Notes: a model not told the origin generated them from the sequence alone. Positions 42,073-51,457 are shown, numbered from the stretch's first letter. The stretch is DNA of 64,000 nucleotides from an uncultured Bacteroides sp. (GCF_905207245.1 NZ_CAJLKP010000002.1:1-64000), one strand, 5' to 3'. Program-made: numbers and translations.

Positions 42073-43446
42073 TTATCTCAAAGCCTCCACCTCTTCCGGC
42101 GTCAACGGTATCTTCTTGCCTAAGCGGCGGGCACCGGTTTCAGTAATAAGATAATCCTCCTCATTACGGATACCGCCAAAGTCGCGATATTCTTCCACTT
42201 TATCGTAATTAATGAAGTCCATGAATTTCTTTTCCCCTTTCCACATATCAATCAGTTCGGGGATGAAATAAATACCCGGCTCAACAGTATGCACAAAGCC
42301 CGGTTCCAGAGGAATGGCAAGACGTTGCGACTTGCGTCCGAACTGCGTACTCTTGGGCTGACCGTCATATCCTACCCAGACTTCGCCCAGGTTCTCCATA
42401 TCGTGAACATCCAGTCCCATCATATGTCCCAGACCGTGAGGATAGAACAACGCATGAGCACCTTCACGGACTGCATCATCCGCATTCCCCTTCATCAGTC
42501 CCAATCCTTTCAGACCTTCCACCATGACGCGGGCAGACAAGTCATAAACCTCCATATAAGGAATACCCGGACGAAGAGCTTTCACAGATTCCAAATGCAT
42601 AGCATTCTGGATTTCATAGACAGCACGCTGTTTTGGAGTAAACGTCTTGTCGGCAGGAACGGTAGACGACATATCACCGCAATAGCCCGACGGCAGTTCA
42701 GCCCCGGCATCAATCAGGAACAAGTCACCCGGTTTAATCTTATTACCATGATAATGATTATGCAAAGTCTGGCCGTTAATCGTGGCAATCGTCGGAAAAG
42801 AGAGTTCGCAATTATTCATTTCCGCAACGCGGTTCATCTCCGCCACTACCTCATATTCGTACATACCCGGACGAATCACTTCCATGGCTTTGATGTGCAT
42901 GTCGGCAGTAACGTCACATGCCTTTTCTATCTCTATTATTTCTTCGGCAGATTTATAATTACGCTGAGCCACTACCGCACGGATAAACGGCACTGAGCCT
43001 TCTTGACGTACAGGTGGAATACCCAGCCAATCCATCAGTTTCAACTTATGTTCAGAACGATAAGGTAGCAAATAGTGTACCGTTTGCCCTTTCTGTACAG
43101 CCTTGTGCAGATAGCTAACAATCTCGGCCAAAGGCTGTGTCTCTCTGATGCCTACGCGTTCGCTTTTCTCTTTCAGAGTAGGTTGCGTGCCCATCCACAC
43201 GATATGGTCGATAGTCAATTCATCTCCGAAGATGATTTCTTTATCCTCGTCTACATCAATGATGGCAGAAAGTCCAGCAAAGGACAAGCCAAAATAGTAA
43301 AGGAAAGTGGAATCCTGACGATAACGGAAAGCATTATCCTCGTAATTTAATCCCTGTTCATCATTTCCCAGGAACAACAATACTCCGGAGCCGATATTTT
43401 TTTTCAGCAGGGCTCTGCGCTGCACATAAGTTTCTTTATCAAACAT
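42073..43446 (-). CDS. Xaa-Pro aminopeptidase (M24B)
   Basis: A 457-aa metallopeptidase that removes N-terminal residues before proline. The N-terminal creatinase-like domain (about 1-160) is followed by the pita-bread catalytic domain with the metal ligands in LIDAGAELPSGYCGDMSSTVP (core DAGAE and D), GLGHMMGLDVHD, EPGFVHTVEPGIYF and GGIRNEEDYL. The longer frame reaches 43590, but its extra 48 residues translate promoter repeats, so I choose 43446 (MFDKETY). It diverges from rpoN across a 158-bp inverted-repeat structure. Confidence 0.93.
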   Translation of the reverse strand: MFDKETYVQRRALLKKNIGSGVLLFLGNDEQGLNYEDNAFRYRQDSTFLYYFGLSFAGLSAIIDVDEDKEIIFGDELTIDHIVWMGTQPTLKEKSERVGIRETQPLAEIVSYLHKAVQKGQTVHYLLPYRSEHKLKLMDWLGIPPVRQEGSVPFIRAVVAQRNYKSAEEIIEIEKACDVTADMHIKAMEVIRPGMYEYEVVAEMNRVAEMNNCELSFPTIATINGQTLHNHYHGNKIKPGDLFLIDAGAELPSGYCGDMSSTVPADKTFTPKQRAVYEIQNAMHLESVKALRPGIPYMEVYDLSARVMVEGLKGLGLMKGNADDAVREGAHALFYPHGLGHMMGLDVHDMENLGEVWVGYDGQPKSTQFGRKSQRLAIPLEPGFVHTVEPGIYFIPELIDMWKGEKKFMDFINYDKVEEYRDFGGIRNEEDYLITETGARRLGKKIPLTPEEVEALR

Positions 43447-43758
43447 AACGTTGCTATTTTTTAAGTTGATATTCGCAAAGATAGTGCAAACCGAAAGCAG
43501 CACAAAATAAGCTTGCTTATTTTTAATGCCAAGGTGCAGCTTATCTTCGCTTTTAGCAAAGATAGTGCAAATTGAGCGCACAACTTTCATGCTTGCATGA
43601 AAAAGTTATGCCGAGAACATTTCGCGTTCCCGAACTATTCACTATTTTTGCAGCAAGTGCGAAGATAAGCTGCACCTCGGCATAAAAAATGAACGAGTTC
43701 ATTTTATTCTGTCTCGGTTTGCATTATCTTTGTGGCGAGTAAAAGAAAAGAATTTAGT
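43447..43758. promoter_or_regulatory. Divergent regulatory region with inverted repeats and three promoters
   Basis: No gene is seen. Inverted arms of 25 bp with one mismatch lie at 43526-43550 and 43659-43683 (ATGCC(A/G)AGGTGCAGCTTAT and complement). Two minus-strand TATCTTTG elements, 43486-43493 and 43558-43565, face the peptidase, and a plus-strand TATCTTTG at 43725-43732 faces rpoN. All three lie in near-identical GCAAAGATA(G/A)TGCAAA surroundings. A plus-strand TATTTTTG (43643-43650) lies inside the arms. Smaller hairpins such as AATGAAC-GA-GTTCATT are also present. Confidence 0.65.
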
Positions 43759-45249
43759 ATGGCACAAGGTTCCAGACAAGTACAAACTCAGGCGCAACAG
43801 CAGGTACAGACACTATCGCCTCAACAAATTCTGGTAGTTAAACTACTGGAATTGCCTGCCGTAGAGCTGGAAGACCGTATACATGCGGAACTTCTGGAAA
43901 ATCCTGCCCTGGAAGAAGGGAAAGAGGATACGGCAAGCGATGACTTTTCTGACAGTCCGGACGCAGATGGTTCTGCCGAAGACAACGGAGCCAATGAGTA
44001 CGACTCATTGAGCGACTATCTGAGCGAGGACGACATCCCCGACTATAAATTGCAGGAAAACAACCGCAGCAAAGGCGAACAAGCAGAAGAGATTCCTTTC
44101 TCTGATGCCATATCCTTCTATGAAACCCTGAAAGAACAGTTGGGCGAGCGCAACCTGACCGACCATCAGCGCGAACTGGCGGAATATCTGATTGGCTCAC
44201 TGGACGACGACGGTTTGCTGCGTAAATCACTGGACAGCATCTGCGACGAACTTGCCATTTATGCCGGCATCGAATGTACGCCCGAAGAACTGGATGAAGC
44301 ACTGAAAATCATTCAGGACTTCGACCCTCCCGGACTGGGCGCCCGCAGCCTGCAAGAGTGCCTGCTCATCCAGATTCATCGCAAGATAGAGCAGCAGCAC
44401 TTCACCCCCAACCCTCTACTTTATATAGAAGAAGCCATCATCTCCGAATGCTACGAGGAATTCACCCGTAAGCATTGGGACAAGATACAGCAGAAACTCG
44501 GTCTGGAAGAAGACGCTTTTGAACAGGCCATCAAGGAAATCTGCAAACTGAATCCTCGGCCGGGTGCATCTCTGGGTGAAGCCATCGGCCGCAATATGCA
44601 GCAGATTATCCCCGACTTCATCGTGGACACTTACGATGACGGCACCATCGGTCTGACCCTGAACAACCGCAACGTACCGGAACTGCGCATGAGCCGCGAC
44701 TTCACCGAAATGGTGGAAGAGCACACCAAGAACAAGGCGAACCAATCGAAAGAATCCAAAGAAGCCATGATGTTCCTGAAACAGAAAATGGATGCGGCAC
44801 AAGGTTTCATCGACGCCGTGAAACAACGCCAAAATACGCTGATGACCACCATGCAAGCCATCATCGACCTGCAACGCCCCTTCTTCCTCGAAGGAGACGA
44901 GTCATTACTCCGCCCCATGATATTGAAAGATGTTGCAGAACGTACCGGGCTGGATATTTCAACCATCTCCCGTGTCAGCAATAGCAAGTATGTGCAGACC
45001 AACTACGGCATCTATTCACTGAAATTCTTCTTTAGCGACGGCTACGTCACTGAAGACGGCGAAGAAATGTCCGTACGCGAAATCCGAAAGATTCTGAAGG
45101 AATGCATTGACAACGAAGATAAAAAGAAACCCTACACGGATGATGAACTGACGGAAATACTGAAAGAGAAAGGTTATCCGATAGCCCGCCGCACCGTGGC
45201 CAAATACAGGCAACAATTGAATATACCTGTGGCAAGGCTGAGAAGATGA
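43759..45249 (+). CDS. rpoN: RNA polymerase sigma-54 factor
   Basis: The 496-aa sigma factor needs enhancer-binding ATPases to open promoters. Region I is Gln-rich (QTQAQQQVQTLSPQQILVVKLLELP), followed by an acidic region II, the core-binding domain (YLIGSLDDDGLL, FDPPGLGARSLQECLLIQ), the helix-turn-helix, and the RpoN box ARRTVAKYR near the C-terminus. The start at 43759 (MAQGSRQ) follows the promoter; the earlier GTG at 43732 is inside the -7 element. It leads a series of plus-strand genes (PAP2-like, gcvH, purE, ispG). Confidence 0.96.
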   Translation: MAQGSRQVQTQAQQQVQTLSPQQILVVKLLELPAVELEDRIHAELLENPALEEGKEDTASDDFSDSPDADGSAEDNGANEYDSLSDYLSEDDIPDYKLQENNRSKGEQAEEIPFSDAISFYETLKEQLGERNLTDHQRELAEYLIGSLDDDGLLRKSLDSICDELAIYAGIECTPEELDEALKIIQDFDPPGLGARSLQECLLIQIHRKIEQQHFTPNPLLYIEEAIISECYEEFTRKHWDKIQQKLGLEEDAFEQAIKEICKLNPRPGASLGEAIGRNMQQIIPDFIVDTYDDGTIGLTLNNRNVPELRMSRDFTEMVEEHTKNKANQSKESKEAMMFLKQKMDAAQGFIDAVKQRQNTLMTTMQAIIDLQRPFFLEGDESLLRPMILKDVAERTGLDISTISRVSNSKYVQTNYGIYSLKFFFSDGYVTEDGEEMSVREIRKILKECIDNEDKKKPYTDDELTEILKEKGYPIARRTVAKYRQQLNIPVARLRR

Positions 45250-45299
45250 GTGATTAGTGGTTAGTGATAAGGTAATAGTAATTTCAATCGTACATTAAA

Positions 45300-45965
45300 A
45301 TGGAAGAACAACATATCGTAGCAGACAGAACCTTAATCAGGACAGCCCGGGTGATTTCGGTCATATTCACGCCGTTTTCCATCCCTTTCCTGGCATTCCT
45401 GATTTTATTCCTGTTCTCATATCTGCGCATCATGCCTATCCAGTATAAGTTGATTGTACTGGGAGTAGTGTACTGCTTCACCATCCTTATGCCTACACTC
45501 ACCATCTTCCTATTCCGTAAAATCAACGGTTTCAGCCCCGAAGACCTGGGCGAACGCAAACGGCGCTTCATGCCATTCCTGCTCACCATAACCTCATATG
45601 CATTCTGCCTGGTGATGATGCACCGGCTGAATATTCCCTGGTACATGACGGGAATTATTTTGGCTGCACTAATCATGATGATTATCTGCATCATTGTCAA
45701 CCTGAAATGGAAATTGAGCGAACACATGGCAGGTATGGGAGCTATCGTAGGCGGATTAGTATCTTTCAGCGCTCTGTTCGGTTATAATCCGATATGGTGG
45801 CTGTGCCTGTTTATCCTCATTGCAGGCATCCTGGGCACGGCACGTATCATTTTACAGCATCATACTTTGGGAGAAGTGCTGACAGGCTTTGTTGTAGGAT
45901 TGATTTGCTCCTTATTGGTGCTTCATCCGCTAAGCAATATCCTGTTCCGTGTCTTCCTATTTTGA
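45300..45965 (+). CDS. PAP2-like membrane protein
   Basis: A 221-aa membrane protein with about six helices. It resembles the PAP2 phosphatase superfamily: SEHMAGMGAIVGG fits the central SGH-type motif and GTARIILQHHTLGEVLTGFVVG fits the last motif with its His (HHTLGEV). The first KxxxxxxRP motif is not obvious, although GERKRRFMP could stand in for it. It could dephosphorylate lipid phosphates such as undecaprenyl pyrophosphate; a degenerate version is also possible. It lies 50 bp downstream of rpoN. Confidence 0.75.
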   Translation: MEEQHIVADRTLIRTARVISVIFTPFSIPFLAFLILFLFSYLRIMPIQYKLIVLGVVYCFTILMPTLTIFLFRKINGFSPEDLGERKRRFMPFLLTITSYAFCLVMMHRLNIPWYMTGIILAALIMMIICIIVNLKWKLSEHMAGMGAIVGGLVSFSALFGYNPIWWLCLFILIAGILGTARIILQHHTLGEVLTGFVVGLICSLLVLHPLSNILFRVFLF

Positions 45966-45996
45966 TATACAGTATTAACCTTTAAAAATAATGATC

Positions 45997-46377
45997 ATGA
46001 ATTTCCCGGAAAATGTAAAGTACACCAAAGAACACGAGTGGATACGCCTTGAAGGCGATGTAGCTTATGTAGGAATCACCGATTATGCTCAGTCACAACT
46101 GGGTGATATCGTATTCGTAGATATTCAGGCAGAAGGCGAAACGCTGGCTGCCGATGAGGTATTCGGAACCATCGAAGTAGTGAAAACCATTTCAGACCTT
46201 TTCCTGCCCGTAGGCGGAGAGATTCTGGAGCAAAACGAGGCCCTTGCCGACCAACCGGAACTGGTAAACAAAGATCCGTATGGCGAAGGCTGGCTCATCA
46301 AAATGGCACCGGCTGCCGACGCTGACTTCGACTCCCTGCTGGATGCTGCTGCCTATAAAGCGTTGATTAATGATTAA
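45997..46377 (+). CDS. gcvH: Glycine cleavage system H protein
   Basis: The 126-aa lipoyl carrier shuttles the aminomethyl group in glycine cleavage. The lipoyl-lysine lies in FGTIEVVKTISDLFLPVGG, the N-terminus has YTKEHEWIRLEGD, and the C-terminus NKDPYGEGWLIKM, all typical. I choose 45997 (MNFPENV); ATG at 45991 adds two residues. The other Gcv genes are not in the window. Its stop codon is at the edge of a hairpin element. Confidence 0.95.
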   Translation: MNFPENVKYTKEHEWIRLEGDVAYVGITDYAQSQLGDIVFVDIQAEGETLAADEVFGTIEVVKTISDLFLPVGGEILEQNEALADQPELVNKDPYGEGWLIKMAPAADADFDSLLDAAAYKALIND

Positions 46378-46380
46378 CTA

Positions 46381-46424
46381 TTAGTGATTAGCCGGCTGCG
46401 CAATATCAGCTTGCTAATCACTAA
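46381..46424. repeat. Hairpin element with GCGCAGCC core (copy 2)
   Basis: TTAGTGATTAG at 46381-46391 and CTAATCACTAA-type complement at 46414-46424 form the stem, and the right arm extends with one extra CCACTAAT repeat. The loop, read on the minus strand, is GCTGATATTGCGCAGCC, matching the core of the copy at 21810. It separates gcvH from purE. Confidence 0.7.
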
Positions 46425-46444
46425 CCACTAATAACTAAAAAATT

Positions 46445-46954
46445 ATGTCTCCATTAGTAAGCATCATCATGGGCAGTACCTCCGACCTTCCCGTCATGGA
46501 AAAGGCGGCTCAACTGCTGAATGATTTACATGTACCGTTCGAAATGAACGCCCTCTCTGCCCACCGCACGCCGGAAGCTGTAGAAGATTTTGCCAAGAAT
46601 GCCCGCGGACGCGGCGTGAAAGTGATTATCGCAGCAGCCGGCATGGCCGCCGCACTGCCCGGAGTCATCGCAGCCAACACAACACTGCCTGTCATCGGAG
46701 TTCCCGTTAAAGGTTCTGTACTGGATGGCGTAGACGCTCTCTACTCTATCATCCAGATGCCTCCCGGAATCCCCGTAGCCACAGTTGCCATCAATGGCGC
46801 CATGAACGCCGCCATTCTTGCCGTACAGATGCTGGCTTTAAGCGACGAAAATCTTGCCGAAACCTTCGCAGCCTATAAAGAAGGACTGAAAAAGAAAATC
46901 GTAAAGGCAAACGAGGAACTGAAAGGGGTGAAGTACGAGTACAAAGTTAATTAA
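46445..46954 (+). CDS. purE: 5-(carboxyamino)imidazole ribonucleotide mutase
   Basis: The 169-aa class I PurE rearranges N5-CAIR to CAIR in purine synthesis. The motifs MGSTSDLPVM, SAHRTPE and AAGMAAALPGV, followed by GVPVKG, are complete and in the usual order. It stands between gcvH and ispG on the same strand, each pair separated by a hairpin element. Confidence 0.96.
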   Translation: MSPLVSIIMGSTSDLPVMEKAAQLLNDLHVPFEMNALSAHRTPEAVEDFAKNARGRGVKVIIAAAGMAAALPGVIAANTTLPVIGVPVKGSVLDGVDALYSIIQMPPGIPVATVAINGAMNAAILAVQMLALSDENLAETFAAYKEGLKKKIVKANEELKGVKYEYKVN

Positions 46955-46960
46955 TAATGT

Positions 46961-47039
46961 AGAATGAAGAATGAAGAATATGACTATGCAGCATAACAGC
47001 GCAGCCCAATTCTTCATTCTTAATTCTTAATTCTTCATT
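46961..47039. repeat. Hairpin element with GCGCAGCC core (copy 3)
   Basis: The left arm is AGAATGAAGAATGAAGAAT (46961-46979); the right arm (from about 47009) is its complement in extended form, with repeated ATTCTT units. The core ATGCAGCATAACAGCGCAGCC matches copies 1 and 2 (core bases GCGCAGCC). The arms differ wholly in sequence from those copies but share the short-tandem design. It lies directly between purE and ispG. Confidence 0.7.
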
Positions 47040-47045
47040 TATATC

Positions 47046-48893
47046 GTGGATCTATTCAACTATTCCCGTCGGGAAACATCAGAAGTAAATATTGGAGCCA
47101 CCCCTATGGGCGGCTCCAATCCTATACGCATACAGAGTATGACGAACACTGCTACACAGGATACGGAAGCCTGCGTGGCACAAGCAAAACGGATTGTAGA
47201 TGCAGGAGGCGAGTACGTACGCCTCACGGCACAAGGCATCAAGGAAGCGGAAAATCTGATGAACATCAACGCCGCACTGCGTCAGGATGGATACATGGTT
47301 CCGCTGGTGGCCGACATCCACTTCAACCCGAAGGTGGCTGACGTAGCGGCACAGTATGTGGAAAAAGTACGTATCAACCCGGGCAACTATGTGGATGCCG
47401 CCCGCACCTTCAAGCATCTGGAATATACGGACGAGGAATACGCACAAGAGTTGCAGAAGATACATGACCGGTTCGTCCCCTTCCTCAATATCTGCAAGGA
47501 GAATCATACAGCCATCCGCATCGGTGTAAATCATGGCTCATTGTCCGACCGCATTATGTCTCGCTACGGCGATACACCGGAAGGCATGGTGGAATCGTGC
47601 ATGGAGTTCCTGCGCATCTGTGTAAAAGAAGATTTTACAGATGTTGTTATCTCCATCAAAGCCTCCAATACAGTGGTAATGGTGAAAACGGTTCGCCTGC
47701 TGGCTGCTGTAATGGAAAAGGAAGGGATGCAATTCCCCCTGCACCTTGGCGTGACGGAAGCCGGGGATGGTGAGGATGGACGTATCAAGTCTGCATTGGG
47801 CATCGGCGCATTGTTGGCCGACGGTCTGGGTGATACCATCCGCGTTTCTCTCAGCGAGGCGCCCGAAGCGGAAATCCCCGTAGCCCGCAAATTGGTGGAT
47901 TACATCGTTCAGCGCCACGATCATCCTTACATACCGGGAGCTGATGTACCGGAATTCAATTATCTCTCCCCTACGCGTAGGGAAACGACAGCAGTGCACA
48001 ATATCGGTGGAGATCATCTGCCCGTTGCCATCGCTGCACGCATGGACGGTAATATGGAGTTTAATCCGCAGTTCATGCCTGACTACGTTTACACAGGACG
48101 TGCCGTACCCGCCCGAGGCCCCAAAGGCATGCAATACATCATTGACGCCGACGTATGGACAGGCGAAGCCAATGCCTGGCCCGCCTTCAAAGGCGACCAA
48201 CTCCCCTTCCTCAGCAGTTGCAGCGCCTCACTGAAATTCCTGTTCATCACCTATATGGGACTGAATGACGAAGCCATCGCCTGCCTGAAGTATCATCCGG
48301 AAGTAGTGCTCATTTCGCAGAGTAACCACCCCAATCGCCTCGGAGAGCAGCGCGGCCTGGTGCATCAGATGATGAAAGAGGGGTTGAAGAACCCGGTTGT
48401 CTTTTTCCAGCACTATGCAGAGAATGAAGTGGAGAACCTGCAAATCAAGGCAGCTGCCGACATGGGCGCACTTATCCTCGACGGGCTGTGCGACGGTATC
48501 CTCCTGTTCAATCAGGGCAATATAAGTCCTATTACCGTCGATACCACCGCCTTCGGTATCCTGCAAGCCGGCCGCGTGCGCACCAGCAAGACGGAGTTCA
48601 TCTCCTGTCCCGGTTGTGGACGCACCCTGTTCGATTTGCAAAGCACCATAGCACGAGTGAAAGCGGCTACTTCACATCTCAAGGGATTGAAAATAGGCAT
48701 CATGGGATGCATCGTGAATGGGCCCGGTGAGATGGCGGATGCCGACTATGGCTACGTAGGCGCCGGACGCGGGAAGGTCAGCTTGTATAAGAAGAAGGAA
48801 TGCATCGAGAAGAATATCCCCGAGGAAGAGGCGGTGGAAAAACTGATTGAGCTGATTAAGGCAAACGGGGATTATACAGAGAATGAGCTGTAA
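47046..48893 (+). CDS. ispG: 4-hydroxy-3-methylbut-2-enyl diphosphate synthase, long form
   Basis: The 615-aa MEP-pathway enzyme reduces the cyclic diphosphate to HMBPP with a [4Fe-4S] cluster. The N-terminal TIM barrel contains PIRIQSMTNT and ADIHFNPKVA. An extra domain of about 250 residues, as in plant, Chlamydia and Bacteroidetes enzymes, follows. The C-terminal cluster domain has CPGCGRTLFDL and CIVNGPGE. The start is GTG at 47046; no ATG lies between it and the hairpin. A good target for isoprenoid and quinone supply. Confidence 0.95.
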   Translation: MDLFNYSRRETSEVNIGATPMGGSNPIRIQSMTNTATQDTEACVAQAKRIVDAGGEYVRLTAQGIKEAENLMNINAALRQDGYMVPLVADIHFNPKVADVAAQYVEKVRINPGNYVDAARTFKHLEYTDEEYAQELQKIHDRFVPFLNICKENHTAIRIGVNHGSLSDRIMSRYGDTPEGMVESCMEFLRICVKEDFTDVVISIKASNTVVMVKTVRLLAAVMEKEGMQFPLHLGVTEAGDGEDGRIKSALGIGALLADGLGDTIRVSLSEAPEAEIPVARKLVDYIVQRHDHPYIPGADVPEFNYLSPTRRETTAVHNIGGDHLPVAIAARMDGNMEFNPQFMPDYVYTGRAVPARGPKGMQYIIDADVWTGEANAWPAFKGDQLPFLSSCSASLKFLFITYMGLNDEAIACLKYHPEVVLISQSNHPNRLGEQRGLVHQMMKEGLKNPVVFFQHYAENEVENLQIKAAADMGALILDGLCDGILLFNQGNISPITVDTTAFGILQAGRVRTSKTEFISCPGCGRTLFDLQSTIARVKAATSHLKGLKIGIMGCIVNGPGEMADADYGYVGAGRGKVSLYKKKECIEKNIPEEEAVEKLIELIKANGDYTENEL

Positions 48894-48921
48894 TCCATAA
48901 GATAAGAGAGTTTCATCAATT

Positions 48922-49692
48922 TCATTTCTTCTTCTGACTGAATATCCACTCCATAAATCCGGGATAATTGAATGCCGGATTCCAACTGCCATGATTGCAA
49001 CCGGGGAATTCGATGTATTCCACATCAGCACCGGCTGCTTTCAAGGCTTTATATGCCGCACGCGAACCTTCCGGAGTAACCACATTGTCGGCATCGCCGT
49101 GGAAAATACGGAATTTCACCTGTTTGGCAGCTTTCAGGCGGGCAGGATTCACCGTTCCGCAGACAGGAACTGCGGCTGCGAATATCTCAGGATAACGGAT
49201 AGCCATATCAAACGTACCCATGCCGCCCATAGAAAGCCCTATTATATAAACACGGTTCTTATCCACCTGCGGCATTGCCAGGTAGGTATCCAGCAAATCT
49301 TTCACCGTCTGAAATACAGGAGTGAGAGGATTATCCAATGGCATCTCACCCGGCATGAATGAAGCAGGACGTTCCATATACGCCCAATAACCGCTCTCAG
49401 GACATTGCGGCACAAGCACGAACGCAGGATACTTCTCTCTGTTCACCGGGTTGAGAAACATCTGCCCGCCATGCGTCAATTGTCTTTCATTATCGTTGCC
49501 ACGCTCTCCGGCACCGTGCAGGAAAAGCACTAAAGGGTATTTTTCTCCGGCTTTCACCGTTTCGGGACGAAGTAGGCGATAGGGCAACGTATCACCGCGG
49601 GAAGAAATAAAGGTTTCTTTCTGATAAGTCTCCTGTGCCGAAAGGGACAACAAAGAGAACAGCACACAAACTACACTGATTATTCGTTTCAT
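48922..49692 (-). CDS. Secreted alpha/beta hydrolase (PHB-depolymerase/esterase-like)
   Basis: A 256-aa exported serine hydrolase; a signal peptide of about 20 residues ends near LSAQ. The nucleophile is in IGLSMGGMGTFDMA, the Asp in GDADNVVTPEGS and the His in CNHGSW. The sequence PLVLFLHGAGERGNDN is the oxyanion-side motif of esterase_phb and dienelactone-type enzymes. I choose ATG at 49692 over GTG at 49701. It is the last gene of the polysaccharide locus and may remove acetyl or feruloyl groups. Confidence 0.9.
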   Translation of the reverse strand: MKRIISVVCVLFSLLSLSAQETYQKETFISSRGDTLPYRLLRPETVKAGEKYPLVLFLHGAGERGNDNERQLTHGGQMFLNPVNREKYPAFVLVPQCPESGYWAYMERPASFMPGEMPLDNPLTPVFQTVKDLLDTYLAMPQVDKNRVYIIGLSMGGMGTFDMAIRYPEIFAAAVPVCGTVNPARLKAAKQVKFRIFHGDADNVVTPEGSRAAYKALKAAGADVEYIEFPGCNHGSWNPAFNYPGFMEWIFSQKKK

Positions 49693-49700
49693 CCGAATCA

Positions 49701-51434
49701 CTATTTTACATGTTTTACTTCTGAACGTAAAGATACGCCATTTTCATTGAATGCCTCCACACAGAAATAATAATCCTGGTCGGTAGTAAGAGATTTCATC
49801 AGCAGGTCATTCTTGCCATACACCATCCAGGAACTGTAAAGTTTATCGGGAGCGATACCCCACAACACGTTGTAGCCTTGTGCCCCTTTCACGGGTTCCC
49901 AACTGATGGCGATGTCACGACGGTCGGCAAGACGGTCAAGAAGCAACTGTTTCGGTTGTTGCGGTGCCTTGCCTGTGCCCAGTCCGAATACGCGAAGCTC
50001 GGAAATTGCCAGGTTCGGAGTAGGCACGTCTATGTTCTTATAGCGGATATATCGGGCCGGTTCGGGCAGGGACAGTTCTACATAATCGTTCGGAGTATCC
50101 TTGTAGCTCTCTTTGCGATCGACCAATACTTTCCAGTTCTGTCCGTCCGACGAGCCTTCAATGACGTAACGGTGACGAAGTCCTTCATAGCGACCGTACA
50201 TGTCACTCTGATAATCATGGTAGTTAATCTGAATGGCACATACATCGGCTGGCTTCTCCAAATCGATCATTACCCATTGGCGCTCATCGTTGGCTTCGGC
50301 CAACCAGAAAGTCTTGGTGAGTTCATCCGTCAGTGCAGAGGGTTGGAACTCCCCTTTTGTGGTGGAGGCTGTGACCGGCTTACCATAGGAGAGCAGCATC
50401 CAGCCCCTGAATTCACCGGCTTTACCCGGAACGGCAGGCGCATAGCGGGGATAATCTCCGAAACGGGTGTCGCAATACATAATGCCGTCTTTATCGAACC
50501 CGGCAGGGAACATACAAAGGCGTCGTTCCCAGTTCACATTGATGGAGAGGGACATCGAAGCAAAATGCCAGTACTGTCCGCCGGGACCAAGGACGGTGCT
50601 TCCATGTCCGGCACCATTCATATATCCGCCCGGTTTATAGGAAACAGGATTATGCTTCTGATAGGTATAAGGCCCCATCGGGTGATCTGCCACATAGACA
50701 CCGTCGGCATAGACATTGAACTCTGTGCCCGGTGCACCGTATTGCATATAGTATTTCCCGTTGTGCTTCGTCAGCCAGGGACCTTCGATATATCCGCCCA
50801 GCACAGTGTCTGTATGGTTCTCGCCGAAACGCTCCCAGCCATGCTTAGGCATATCCAGGTTAAAGAGCTCTTTCGTCTCGCCCTTCTTCGTGAAGCGGTG
50901 GTTCTTATCCAGCTCCATACCACGGATGGGATAGACGTTGGATGAACCCCAGAACATGTAGGCTTTACCATCATCGTCAATGAACAAGTCAGGGTCCTGC
51001 AGGTTGTGCAGGATGGCGGGCGTTGCTTCCCAATCGCCCGAAGCCGGATTATCAGTATACAGGATACTCATAGAGCCGGAAGGGTCTCCGGCTACATAGA
51101 GTACGGAGTCCTTATAGTTGTGTGCCGCCGGAGCATTGCACCCCTGCGGATACCAGTTCTTTCCGGGACGCACAAACTCCCAGTTCAGTAAGTCGCGCGA
51201 ACGCCAGTAGCCATGCGAACGGGTGACGAACATATAATATTCTCCCCGGAACTCCACCACTGCGGGGTCGGCACCCGAACGGTAGGAGATATCCCGGTCG
51301 GAATTATAAATCATATACGTGTAATCGATGTTCAGAGGATTACAGTAGGTATCCTGACGCATATCCTGCGCCGGAAGGGTAGTCCATGCAATCAGGCAGG
51401 CTACGGTCAGTAATAGGTATTTCATATTCTTCAT
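49701..51434 (-). CDS. GH43-type glycosidase with F5/8 type C domain
   Basis: A protein of about 577 aa with a signal peptide. An N-terminal five-bladed beta-propeller (about 20-320) has GH43-like acids in GADPAVVEF, DPDLFIDDDGKAYMFWG and GYIEGPWLTKHNG. A discoidin-like F5/8C carbohydrate-binding domain (about 340-480) follows, then a fibronectin-like C-terminus (EPVKGAQGYNVLWG). It likely cuts arabinose-, xylose- or galactose-containing side chains. The start at 51434 (MKNMKYLLL) avoids overlap with the sulfatase stop at 51458. Confidence 0.88.
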   Translation of the reverse strand: MKNMKYLLLTVACLIAWTTLPAQDMRQDTYCNPLNIDYTYMIYNSDRDISYRSGADPAVVEFRGEYYMFVTRSHGYWRSRDLLNWEFVRPGKNWYPQGCNAPAAHNYKDSVLYVAGDPSGSMSILYTDNPASGDWEATPAILHNLQDPDLFIDDDGKAYMFWGSSNVYPIRGMELDKNHRFTKKGETKELFNLDMPKHGWERFGENHTDTVLGGYIEGPWLTKHNGKYYMQYGAPGTEFNVYADGVYVADHPMGPYTYQKHNPVSYKPGGYMNGAGHGSTVLGPGGQYWHFASMSLSINVNWERRLCMFPAGFDKDGIMYCDTRFGDYPRYAPAVPGKAGEFRGWMLLSYGKPVTASTTKGEFQPSALTDELTKTFWLAEANDERQWVMIDLEKPADVCAIQINYHDYQSDMYGRYEGLRHRYVIEGSSDGQNWKVLVDRKESYKDTPNDYVELSLPEPARYIRYKNIDVPTPNLAISELRVFGLGTGKAPQQPKQLLLDRLADRRDIAISWEPVKGAQGYNVLWGIAPDKLYSSWMVYGKNDLLMKSLTTDQDYYFCVEAFNENGVSLRSEVKHVK

Positions 51435-51457
51435 CTCTGGTTTCTTATCGGGTTCGT

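Noticed and set aside
43447..43590. N-terminal extension of the Xaa-Pro aminopeptidase
   Set aside because: The extra 48 residues translate repeated promoter sequence (CTIFA twice) and precede the family N-terminus; the ATG at 43446 follows two -7 elements.
49878..50945. Long plus-strand ORF opposite the GH43 gene
   Set aside because: Antisense shadow of a gene with intact catalytic motifs; several similar long antisense frames occur opposite the sulfatase and SusC genes.
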